Below, piece by piece: positions 51,668-62,625 of a stretch of 64,000 nucleotides of DNA. The first letter of the stretch is position 1; each line of letters opens with the position of its first letter. The notes under the pieces were generated by a model. That model was not told where the DNA came from, searched no databases, and saw nothing but the letters and a program-made list of their open reading frames with translations. A program made the translations under genes and the position numbers. Source of the stretch: Callaeas wilsoni (Eukaryota > Chordata > Aves > Passeriformes > Callaeidae); contig VWPU01014023.1 of the NCBI GenBank assembly GCA_013398955.1, positions 62,001 to 126,000 of the forward strand. The letters are read 5' to 3'.

Positions 51668-51725
51668 ACAAGTACTAATGATTCAGGCTATAAATGCATT
51701 ACAAGCAGGATCAAGAAGAAACTTT
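51668..51725 (+). repeat. 58-bp dispersed repeat, copy B
   Basis: Partner of the copy at 50,302-50,359, with ten mismatches and no indel. Similarity stops sharply on both sides: the following bases (CTTGCATGG here, GTAAAATAT there) are unrelated. That is more like two insertions of a short element than a large segmental duplication. Confidence 0.7.
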
Positions 51726-54637
51726 CTTGCATGGAAAAGACTTCCCCCATTAGTTCTGGAGCTTTTGTTCCCTCCTTCAAAACAACTGCCAGGTGCTCCT
51801 GGAGAGTCAGACGCCTGGGCCATTCTAGTTAGGCAGATCACTGTGCTGCAACTCCTGCAGACGATGCAGCAAATGGAGACCTCTGCCTGTGCTGCCTGTG
51901 GGCTCCTGCGGTGCCTGGGGGCTGCTGTGCAGACATCCTTCTGTGGAGTGGGACAGGTAACATCTAGAGCAGGGAGGAGAGATGATAGCAGGACTGTTCT
52001 TTTGGGGTTGCACTGTAGCTTAGCATTAAAAACCCCCACTAAACAAATGAAACCAAACCCACAGTAAGCTGCAATAACAATTTTTGGAGAGTGGGTCCTC
52101 AGACATACATCTGGCTTTGTTACTCTCTCTGGACCATGCACTGTTTCTCTCTGTTGGCCATGTCAAGGAAACCCTCTCTGTACATTTCACGCTAAATACA
52201 TTGAAACAAATCCACATAAGAGGCGAAGTGTTTCCTTTTCGGGAACCCAATGTGGCAGAAAGACTTTGCCACTGTTTGCCACTTTACATGGTACTGCAGC
52301 CTTTTCACCCTCCATAAAGCCACGTGTCTAATCAGTGGACCTAGCTGAGCTACTCATAAGAAACTTGGCCAAACCACAAACATTTGTTTCCTTGCTTTAT
52401 GCCAAACTCAGAGAAAGGAGGAGGGAGTGGCATGGAGCTCATGTTAATGAGTTCTTCATTCCCCACAGAGAGATAATCAGAGCACTGCTCAGAGATTCAT
52501 CAACTTTTTTTTATTAGCACTTTAATGACCTACATGTTCGGGGTTTTTTTGAGAAGTTACTTCGGCTAAGAGCTAGATAATTCCTCATGCAGCTGTGGTT
52601 TAGGAAGCAGGTCAGAGGATACACGTGCCAAATTACTTTAGCTCTAGTTAAAAAAAATTTATATATATATACCACAAAGTTTCCTGGGTGCCTCCCTTTT
52701 CAATCAAGGGCATTATGTCCTCAATCTGTCTCTTCTGGGTCACGTGTGGGGGGTTGGTTTCTTTTGCAATCTTTGCAGTTTCGTGAGCTGTACAGCAAAA
52801 TGCCAAACACTGGTGGTACTGCATGTTCCCCACAGACAAAGGACTGTAACAGCTCCCTGACCCCGGTCACCCCGGGAGGCAGGCTCCCTTGGGAGTGATT
52901 AAAGGCATTTCCGGGGACCAGCACAGATCCCACAGAACTCATCAGCTTCAGCGGGCTGCGTGAGGAGCAAAGCTGCTAAATGCTGAGAGCTGGAACCTTT
53001 TCCATGTTGCTTCAAGGTGAACCTCTACCCAAGGGATCTTCCAGTGCCTGCTGTAGAGTATCCAGCCCTGCACGTATGGTGAGAATGCACTGCAACCATC
53101 TACACACTGCAGCAAAGGCCAATGGCAATGAAAAGCTCTTATGGGCTTGGCAGAGCCTGCTCAGAAATTATCCAAAGTTTGGTATTTGCAGCTTTCCTCG
53201 TGTAAGGAACTGCTTATGATGGCAGTCAATAATGGCAGCTGCTGAGAAGTCCCTTTGGTTTAAAAGTGAAGAGCTGCTGGCCTTTTGCTGTCACTCAGGA
53301 GGGCCATCGGATGGAAAATACTGTAAAATCTCTTCCCATGCCTCCCCCGCTCCCCAGTGGCCAGATTTCCTTCTGGTCTTCTGGAGAGCTGTGAGAATAT
53401 ATACATTAAAGACAGGGATGTAGTCAAATACTGCAAGATAACCAGGGTTATGAGAGTATTATAAAGGGATACGATTTACTTTTTCCTGAATCAAACTCCA
53501 AGTGTTTCCTGTCAGACCTCGGTACAATGGGATACAAATGTGCAGTCCATTACGTTCACATTTCCTCCAAACTGCTGTCTCTTTCCTTGAACACAGAGTA
53601 CAGGAAAGGATGCTTTCTGCCCCCACTCATGTCTCTCAACTGACTTCATCTCACTCAAAAAGGGAATTGAGACATTTAGCATGCACTATCTTCAGTAGGT
53701 TGCCTCCCTTCTAATGCCTATTGCCTTAGGATGAGAGAGGTTGTAAACATGGAGGAATTCCTTTGATATCAAAGAGACCTTCACTGGAGTAACATCAGCA
53801 TGAATGAATGCAAAATGAGGTCCATGGGGAATAAAATGCTAAGCCTGGGGAAAAAAAATCAAGATTCACAGCATTAGTCCAGAAGAATAGTAGCTCATAC
53901 CATATAAGAACCCCATAGTTCTCATTTCCTCCTTATCCCTTCAGGACAGGAAGGAACATCCTGCTCTTCTAATATGAGCAAAATAAAAGTTATTTTTGGA
54001 AGGAAAAACTCATGTTCGGAGCACATTTTTTAAAAGACATCACTAATCTGTGATTCTGATGATGCATTTGGAGCACAGCACGTCCTTTTGCATCAAGAAA
54101 CCCACGTTTATTGGCTCAGCACCATCTACACTCAGGCAAAACATTTATGTTGGTTGAACAACAAGGTAGGGATTCTTCGTCAGCACATTAACGGTGACTT
54201 GAACCTAAAGTGCCACGGGTGACATGAGTGTGCGGTCACCAGACACACACTGGCTGGGAAGCCAAGTGCAACGGCCTCGGGGAGAGGAGCCTAGAAGTAT
54301 GGGAGTCTAAGGGCTGGTGGATGTGAGTGTTGATTCAGTAAGTCTGAAAAAGGTTTTCTCTAACTATCCTGGAGTTCCGCTTTCTTCTTCATTACCCCAA
54401 GACAAATTGAACATAGGACAAAGCTAGAGCCACCCCCATGTCCTCAGTGGTATATTTGCATGCTGTGCTTTTTTTTCTATCTCAGGGCTCACAGAGGAGC
54501 ATGTGGTATAATTTCCTGGACAAATGTTTTGATGTTTAGAGCATCAAGTCAAATTCAGAGCTGTTTGGGCCAACTGTTGCTTTTCATATTTGATGGAGCT
54601 CTTGAAAGGACAGCACGGCAATGAAATCAGCCTCAGA

Positions 54638-54700
54638 TTTGTTAATATGCATAAACAATATTAATTCATGAATAATATTTTATTTTGGATTTTGATAAGC
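54638..54700. promoter_or_regulatory. AT-rich patch of forkhead, POU and homeodomain-like motifs
   Basis: Within about 60 bases there are ATATGCATAA (POU-like), ATAAACAATA (forkhead/SOX-like), TTAATTCATG and AATAATATTT. The density of recognisable developmental-factor cores resembles conserved non-coding enhancers of amniotes. AT-rich DNA also produces such words by chance, so confidence is low. Confidence 0.2.
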
Positions 54701-56670
54701 AACTATCACTCCCAAAGCTTCTTAGGAGGCAAGTAAGACAGAAGAATGTGTATCAGTGCAGTATCTAACAATAAGGATAAACAAATTGTAGAGGAGTTAA
54801 TAATTTACCAATTCAAGATTAGCAAACAGCTAATGTACTATAAAAAGAGTTCCACTTTCCCTTTAAAAACCATTCATAGAGTATAAGATTTTAGCTCCTC
54901 TCAGTGTCAAGGGCCCCAAATACCTAAGCAGACTCTTGGGAATGACCTCATCTGTAGTTTCTGAGTGTATTCCCAGGGATGTGTAATGCTAGGAATGGCT
55001 GGATCGAAAGCTGGGGGGCAGGAGCTCGCTGCCCCAGCACAGCAGGGCTCCCCAAATTGCAGCACAGGCCAGCAGTGCTCACAGAGAGCTCCTGGCATGC
55101 GCCTGCAGCCTGCAAGTGTGCTCAGGGCAGTGTCCTTCTGTCACTGCAGCCATCGAGAGCAGGCTGAAAAAAACCATCCAGAGATATTCCTATGAAGTCA
55201 GTGGATTACTCACATACTTAAAGCACTGATTTCCCTGGCGGGACAAATTGTATTCAGTGGTTTTCATACAAAAGGATGTGAGATTGCTGCTGCTGACTGT
55301 CTCCATTTGTTCTCAGACAGGAAGCGGAGAAGGGCAGTGGGACCGATGAGCAGGTCTGTGCAAACAGACACTGGAAACTCAAAACAAATCAGTCACAGAG
55401 GTATGTGGATAGAGAGAAGAGAAAAACCTTTGCTTCTCTTTGCCCAGCAAAGCTTGGTAATTCTTCAGAATGTGTACTAACCAGCTCCGAGTCTGTCTCT
55501 TACCTTGTGATAATTTACCCTAAATTGCAAAGTCTGTGGTTTTAACCAGGATATCTGAACTCTCTGGGACTCCACAGGGGAAAGATAAATGAATCTACAG
55601 AGCAGACTTCAGTGTCACAGCCATTTTGCAGAGGGAGATAAGGAAATTGTGGAGGAGTAAAAGCACAAATTCCCTTTAAGAAGAATAATGTGTAATTCTA
55701 CGTACCATCACTTACATACCAGAAAATAATATACATATCCACTATCTAATTAGAGTTCTGAATGTGTGTGTTATACAGCAGAAGAAGCAGCTCAAACTAC
55801 TGTGCAGAAAACAGGCCTTGGATTGTCTAAAGATAGATGGCTAAAAGCTATCAAACATCCAGAGTTTCCTAGACTTCACCAGAGTGAGAGATACATCAGT
55901 ACAAATTGAGTCTCTGGCCTACTGGAGCTCTGCAAATCATCAAAGAGGACATTAATGTCATTAGGAAAACCAACAATCGTGCCTATACTTATTACTTGTT
56001 TGTAATAAGATTTGGCTAGTGTATAATTAGCAGGCTGCAGAAGTCTTTTATGACCTCTGAGAACAGTCTCTGCCATGCTGAGGCTCACCAGAAAATTCCC
56101 ATTCTTTCTGTGCAGTTACAACTTCCCCATCGGTTTGTACCCCATCAGATGGACTGACATAAGCATATGCAATATGTCATATGAATCCATGTGAACTATA
56201 TATATATTTACACATACACATGCATTAGTTTGGTTTGATTATTTATTCTACAAGGATAATCTTTGACCAGGAATGCTTGTTTCCCAAGAAGCAATGACAC
56301 TCTTCTGCCAAGCAGGACAGTGAGTTATCTTGTGTATCTGTGGTAGGTAGACACAGGATTACCCATTAGTTGGCTTGAACACATCTCACTGTGAGTGGCT
56401 GATCGAGCTGGTTCTCTGCCCTTCTGCTGGGATGCTTTTTTCTCAGGGCTTAAGCACGGCTGTAGTGAGTTCTTTAAACATGTGTCTAACTAGGAACATG
56501 CACAGACCAAGGGAGGCTGGAATGGGACAAGTCACTGAGTAGCTGCTGAACTGGGGCCCTGTGTCAGTTGGGTGACAGCAAATGGCACTGAACAAGACTG
56601 CAATTCATGCCACCACTCTATTGAAAGCTGGGGGAACTTTAGTCTTTGGTTTAGGCTTGTGTGATGCTGG

Positions 56671-57222
56671 ATGGGAAAATGGCACACAAATGTTCAGCTG
56701 ACACTAAAGCAGATGAGAACAGCGGTGTTGGAGTTGGCCCTCTGTCAAGCCAAACTGCAGCTACGGATCCGGCATCCTGCCTGGCTTTCAGATAGGAAAC
56801 CAGCTCCAGACCTCGCAGCTCTGCTGCGTTTTTCTACAACTGGGGGGCTTTTCAAAGCTGTTGAACGTATGCATGAGAACCGGCTGTTTCACTTCCTTTT
56901 CCAACACCAGCCGTGTAAGGAGGCCAGCCCGCAGCCAAGAAATGGGGCCGTGAGTCAGCTGGGATTTTCTGAGCATCAGACTGATAGGTACCCTTCCTCG
57001 GATCGAGCACTCCAGCTGCTGGGGCTGACTGCTGCTGCTAGGGCCCGGCTCTCAGGTTCCTTTAATGTTCCGTGTGCTTGCTCTGAAACTCAGCTAAATG
57101 ATACAAATGCTTTGGGAAGCTGGCGTGGAGGGACCTGTTTTGTGATACACCCTCTGTCCCTTGCACCAGTGCTGTGCCCCCTGTGCTTTGGGAAAACTGC
57201 TCTTGCATTGCAAAATGTGTAA
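56671..57222 (+). other. Unsupported 183-codon open frame
   Basis: This is the longest open frame in the window outside the CpG island and the minisatellite. The predicted protein is Leu/Ala/Arg-rich at first and then mixed, with no signal peptide, membrane segment, coiled coil or family motif that I recognise. The local sequence has raised GC and several CpGs, which reduces stop codons. A TGAGTCAGC word (56,951 onwards), typical of AP-1/MAF sites, lies inside, so the stretch may instead be a regulatory element or a lncRNA exon. I would not annotate a gene here without transcript support. Confidence 0.12.
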
Positions 57223-60200
57223 CTCAGATGTTGCCTCTCTGCCTTGCAAGTGGGTGCTTGGGACAGCAACGTGCTGGGACTGTGGGAGTGGTTCCTCCCC
57301 ATCTCATGGATGAACAAAACAGTCCCTTCGCTTGTGATATTGTTATCAATGATTCGAAATGAGATAACAAAAAATCTTTCCATGCTGTGTAACGAGCTTC
57401 CTAGCAAAGAGATCCAGCTGCAGATATGATACTCATGCTCTGGTGCTTTCAAGGATTATCAGTGTAATGTTGGATGCTAATGGAAAGATAGCACTGAGTG
57501 TTTAAAAAAAACCCAAAACAACTGCTGTAATAAAATAAGGCTGTAATTCTGTTGCTGCTACAAACTTGGTGTATGAACATGGGCAGATCTTCAGGACAAA
57601 ACTTCAAATTTGCATGCCCACGTATGACAGTCCAAGTTTTCTGATGTCCTGATGGACGGTCTTTCAAATCCCATGACAGCAGGTATGGCCATAATTCATA
57701 ACTTTTCTTCTACCTGGATGTTCATTTTCCCAAGCCTTGACTAAAGTGTCCTGAGTCATTGATTTCTCTAACTGGATGCAACACTGTACTTCTGTTTCGA
57801 AGCCTGCTAGCAGGCAGGCAACACCAGCCAGCTTTACTTACAGAGTCCCTCTGGTTTCTGGGGAACTTTCATTTCTCTCGAAGTCAAACTGGTGATTCAA
57901 GACTAATGAACTGCTGTGAATACTCTGCTTTATCAGAGGAAATAGTTGGAGGCTGAAGTCTTGGTCCCTAACAAGTCTTTGCGAAGATATTAACGTGTCT
58001 TGCCAAGACCTAGTAATTCCCTCGCAGCCAATGCAACATTCCTTAGAGGCCATAAGGCAAGACTGGAAAGGGGGATCATGTGGCTGAGTCCAAGCTGAAT
58101 TAGCTACTCCAGAGAAACACCCTGAGCATGTGACTTCTTTGCAGACACAGATCTAAAATAACAAACCCACCTGATTGTGGTGAATCCATTCAAGACATCT
58201 CTTCTCAAGATGTCTTATGTAAGAAAAATAAGAATAAATTTTTAAAAAGGAAATTTAGAACTGTACATACAATGCTATAGCTGTAAGAAAACAAGTAGAT
58301 CTGATGCTTGGGGTTAAAAAAAAGAAATTGGGGAAGAGGAGATTGCACAGCTATGCCTACATTTTATTTGCTTGCTCTCCTGTGAGGAAAGTGTCAGGAG
58401 AAGAAAAACAGAAAAAAGCTACACGTATCCCCTGTAACTGATTATGCAAAATACTGTCCTTCTGGGAGCTGCTTACAATAAGTTAAACCTGACTTTCAGA
58501 AGATGAACAGCAGGTTTTCAATTATGGCATTTGAGACTTCTGGAGCGAGGATTATGAGAAGATAGCTTAAGTCAGATGGCCCTTTTGAGACGTGCTTTTT
58601 ATTCAGCGACAGATGAGCCCTCACACTGGTACTCTTGCCAGCACTCAAGGTATGTACAGTAAAGGGCAGCACAAAGATCTTCAAACAGGCTGCAGGAGCA
58701 GTGGAGCATGGTTTGGGCTGGGGGAGGATCGGAGCCTTGGATCCCGGGGTGTTGCCATTGCTGTGCCTCTGCTCAAATGCCATGCAGCTAATTAGTTGTG
58801 GGAGCAGCCTTGGTGCCTGCTGGTTGGGTTACCTCTGTGCCACATGCTATTGCTGGGCTATTTCCCCAGCCTGAAGGGCGGTGGGAATTTTACCAGCAGC
58901 TTCAGTGAAAACAGGCCAGCAGGCAGTGCTTTGCATCTCCTACACTAAGAATCTGTACTTGGTTCACCACTCATTGTTCTGACAGTTGTCTCATTTATTC
59001 ACTTTTTACATCAAAATCCATTCCTCTAAAGCTTATGTTTAGCCTTAAGCTTCAGCATGTGCTAATAGTATTAATCATTCTGGAAATAGCTCTGTCTGCT
59101 CTGCTATCAGTAGCTATCTCGATGACACACTGTCCCGGCTCCACATTGCTTCCCTGCTCTCTGGGGGTGGCTGTCGAGCAAGTGCACAGCAGGGGAGGGG
59201 GACAGGAGGCAGAAGGAGGCAGAGGGGGATGCCCTTGGGCTGTGCATCCATATTTTAGAGGCTGTGCCAAGGTGCATTTAGCTGCAGTGCTTTTCAGCCG
59301 TGGTTCTTTCTGGGGAGTCTGAGCTCCCCCTATGCACCCCATCTGTCCTGGAGGAGGCATCACACTACAGGTTCGGGGTGGTAAACATGGTCCAGAAAGC
59401 TTCCAAGAAGGATCCTGCTGTCACAGGCATTAGGGGCAGATGGGACTTGCAGATAGGAGAGCCAGGTCTTGGAAGTGCTCTGGGGTCCTGCAGCTCAACT
59501 AAATGTTGATGTTGCTGTGTGACCTGCCCATATGGTTTTGCTTTTTTACTAGCCTGACTTCTGTGTATGCGTCCCTTCAGAAGAAGGAAGGATGTTCTGT
59601 AGGGCTGGAAAACCTTCTCCTGGATATATTAAGAGATAACACCACGTATGGAATCACCAGAAGAGAAATTAAACTGAGACTAAAAATAGAGTTTCATTTT
59701 GCTTTCGTATTAAAAAAAAAAGCTAATGCCCAGATCTAGGATTCTCATGTTTCTTTATCTAATGGACAGTCTCCAAATAAAAACATCGTCTGGGGCAATG
59801 CCATGTTCTCTTCCCAATTGCCTGAACCAGTTTTTCTGTTCTGATTGTATAATATCTCACAGCTAGCTATGGCAATTGTGGAAAAATGCCAGTAACAGTA
59901 GTAAGGGTGCAAGTAACACATTGCTAGCTGTTTGAATATAATTTAGCTGCTGAAAACCAAATGATGGCTACAAGCATATGACCAGTCACCTGCCTGCTTC
60001 CTGGCCCACAGCTCTAGAACTTCAAAATAGAACAAAAATATTTCACAGTTAATTAAAAACCTGACTTTTATGAAGGTCAATAGAGATGGCTCTGCCAAGG
60101 AACGCACGCAAAAAAAATTCCAGCACAACTGGCAAATCACTTCCCCATGTCTTAGTTTCCCATTTTTAAATAATACAAAGTACTTGCAGACCTAACTTCT

Positions 60201-61222
60201 CCATGATTCGCAGCAGGTGTCAGAAGAGCAAATTCCCACATAGGGCATTTATTCAGGTAAAGTACTATTGTACTGCAAGTTGCACGTGATGGAGTAGTCA
60301 TTGAATAGGAAAACATGAGGTCATTTTTAGCTATTGATAATTCATGGAAATGTAAAATACACGGGGCGTAAGCAGGAGTGGATCAGAATACTGCTGTGGT
60401 AATTGTCCAAGAAATGTTGAGCTTTTATTCAAAAATCAATAGACAAGTCAACAAGTTCATCTGAGATCATTGTGTATCTGAGGTACTTCTGCAATACTTG
60501 AATTTTAGAACCCTAGTATCCCATAGCAATGTCAAAATATTGCATTTGTAGTTGAAATTAATGTAATTACTTGACTTCCTCAGCACTGATCATTTATTTT
60601 GACTCTGTGGTCCTTGGAGTAATATTCTTCCTTCAATGCAGAGTATACTGTCAGCATTAACAGTGAATCATAGACAGGAGAGAATAATCAGCTTGCAGCT
60701 TCATCTCTTTTCCAGCTAACCTTTCACCATGAAGCATTTTAAAAAGGCTGGAAATGAACATAGAATTGAAAGTTCTGACTGAGCTACTTCATGGTTTTTA
60801 CTACAGCAGCAACAATATCCATGCCGCTAAACAAATTTACTGAGAAAATTATTTTTGCTGTCAACACTATCTGGAAAAAGCCAAAGTTCCCATTCAAATT
60901 ACAGCAGTACTGCCCAAGCTAAACAAATTTAAAAAGCAAGGATTTAGTAATTTTTTTTTTTACTCCCTCCAAAAATGTGGCACATTTCTTGCATCACAAG
61001 CTAAGACATCCTGTTCAGCCACATTGTTTTTTAATCAAACACTTTCCTTTACCTGTTGCTTGACATTAACTCATTGCTCCTCCTCTGGATCCTCCCCTTT
61101 CCCTTTTGCTGCTGTGCTTTTTAAGTTAACACCACATTTCAAAGTTCCCTTTTAATCAGCCCAGGCCTGCTGGCATGAGCTGTCAGCAATATTCATTTCT
61201 CTAGGCTCTTGCCTTGTGTTGC

Positions 61223-61334
61223 ATTGCCTTGGCAACAAGATTTAGCAGCAAGGCAACAGCCTTGAACTTGTCAGAGTCTGTTGCAACGCGCCGAGCGTGT
61301 ATTACTCTCCAGCACCTCAGGTTGCTATAACAAC
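61223..61334. promoter_or_regulatory. Cluster of RFX/X-box-like motifs
   Basis: Four related words lie within 112 bases. ATTGCCTTGGCAAC (61,223-61,236) matches 12 of 14 positions of the palindromic X-box GTTGCCATGGCAAC. GCAAGGCAAC (61,248-61,257) is a half-site. GTTGCAAC (61,280-61,287) is a compressed palindrome. GTTGCTATAACAAC (61,321-61,334) matches 11 of 14. RFX factors bind such sites, notably at cilia-gene and MHC class II promoters. The cluster also contains a small group of CpGs (ACGCGCCGAGCG). The regulatory role is inferred. Confidence 0.35.
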
Positions 61335-61896
61335 TACTAACAATAAAACTCATCTCCTGGCTTTTAAATACAGGAACTTCTAGAGTCTGTTTCCTGGCAG
61401 GACTGCAGCAATATTATGTGATTCCTGGCTGTGCTTGTTTTGCCTTCTCCTTCCTTTTTGCACATGATAGCAGCCTCCAGGAGCGAGGCGCCGAGGCACG
61501 GGAAGGAGCTCGGAATGGGCAGCGTGTTGGTGAGCACGGACACTGCCAGTGCTGAGAGTGGGGCTGGGGGAACAAAATACCAAGTGATCCCAGGGACAGT
61601 GCAGGGCACAGAGCCCCAGCAGCAAACCCCAAATGCTCCAGAGTGGTGATGCTCAGCACCTGCCTGCACCAGGCCTTTGGCTGTGGTGTTTTGGGATTTT
61701 ACCCTGTTCCAGCAAAATACACCTTGTGTGGCTGGTAATGGCATCCTGGGGAGGAGACTGCAGCCATCAGAGAGGCACTTTTGGTCTCCATCAGCACGAA
61801 GTGTTTTCTCCTATCCTTGCAAATGCTCAGCTGGCAGTACTGATGAGAATAAAGGAGCAGTCTAGTGTAGAGAGATGGGCAAGGGACCAACGACTG

Positions 61897-62625
61897 TCAT
61901 AAGATCATATAATATCTCAAGCTGGAAGGGACCCATGAGGATCATTGAGTCCAATTCCCTGCTCCTCACAGTACTACCTACAAATAAATCATATGACTGA
62001 GAGCATCCTCTAGATGCTCCTTGAACTCTGGCAGAGTTGGTACAATGACCAGGGAGTCTGTTCCAGAGATCAACACCCTGTCAGCAAAAAACCTTTTCTT
62101 AATGTCCAGTCTGAACTTCTCCTGACACAGCTTCATCCCATATTCTCCTGTCCTATTGCTGGTCACCAGAGAAAGATCAGCACCTGCCCATCTCCTGCCT
62201 GCTGTGAAGAAGCTGTAGCCTGCAATGAGGGCACCCCTCAGCCTCCTCTTCTTAAAGCTGAACAAACCAAGTTATCTCAGCCGCTCCTCTCAGTCTTGCC
62301 CTCGAGGCCTTTCACCATCTTAGCTGAACTCTTCTGGACACACTCTAATAGTTTGATGTCCTTCTTCTATTGAGGAGCCCAAAAACTGCACAGAGTACCC
62401 TGCAGCAGTGCAGAGCGGAGTGGGACAATCCCCTCCCTTGGCAAGCTGGTGGTGCTGTGCCTGATGCACTTCAGGACATGGTTGGTCCTTTTGGCTGCTG
62501 GGCACTGTTGACTCATATTTAATTTGCCATTGACCTAAACCCCCAGATCTCTTCCTGTGGGGATGCTTTGCAGCCTCTCCTTCCCAAGCATGTACATATA
62601 ACCAGGTCTGCTCAATCCCAGGTGG
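61897..62625 (-). mobile_element. CR1 LINE, 5'-truncated 3' end
   Basis: CR1 is the dominant non-LTR retrotransposon of birds. On the minus strand the element ends at about 61,897 with two degenerate octamers (TCATAAGA, TCATATAA on the plus strand), the tail type that CR1 uses instead of poly(A). Next to it is the characteristic 3' untranslated stretch GCTGGAAGGGACCC. Further in, the end of the reverse-transcriptase open frame is recognisable, as in the separate remnant entry. The copy is cut off at about 62,625, as most CR1 copies are. The 5' limit is estimated from where similarity to remembered family features fades and could be off by tens of bases. The copy carries frame breaks and is dead. 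Confidence 0.93.
61978..62360 (-). pseudogene. Remnant of CR1 ORF2 C-terminus, frame-broken
   Basis: On the minus strand, positions 62,265-61,978 stay open for 95 codons. They include MKLCQEKFRLDIKKRFF and end with EFKEHLEDALSHM plus three residues before TAG, the usual C-terminal end of avian CR1 ORF2 beyond the reverse-transcriptase core. Upstream, about 62,360-62,290, the expected continuation DIKLLECVQK is found in a different frame and runs into TGA. There are therefore at least one frameshift and one stop between the two parts. The catalytic YxDD region and the endonuclease are absent because of the 5' truncation. The copy cannot be active. Its direction is opposite to the plus strand and the same as the inferred CpG-island gene. 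Confidence 0.88.

Larger units (their letters stand above)
49816..61896. other. Non-coding stretch right of the CpG island
   Basis: I see no supported gene. If the island drives a leftward gene, this is upstream DNA. GC content is somewhat higher than in the left half. A perfect minus-strand donor (AAG|GTAAGT, intron from 50,947) could belong to an upstream alternative exon. The longest frame (183 codons at 56,671-57,222) is discussed separately. A 58-bp repeat pair, an AT-rich motif patch near 54,640 and an X-box-like cluster near 61,223 are listed on their own. Confidence 0.5.

Noticed and set aside
51683..52141. 152-codon minus-strand open frame
   Set aside because: It overlaps copy B of the 58-bp non-coding repeat at its end and shows no recognisable domain. 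It lies in a GC-raised patch where long chance frames are expected.
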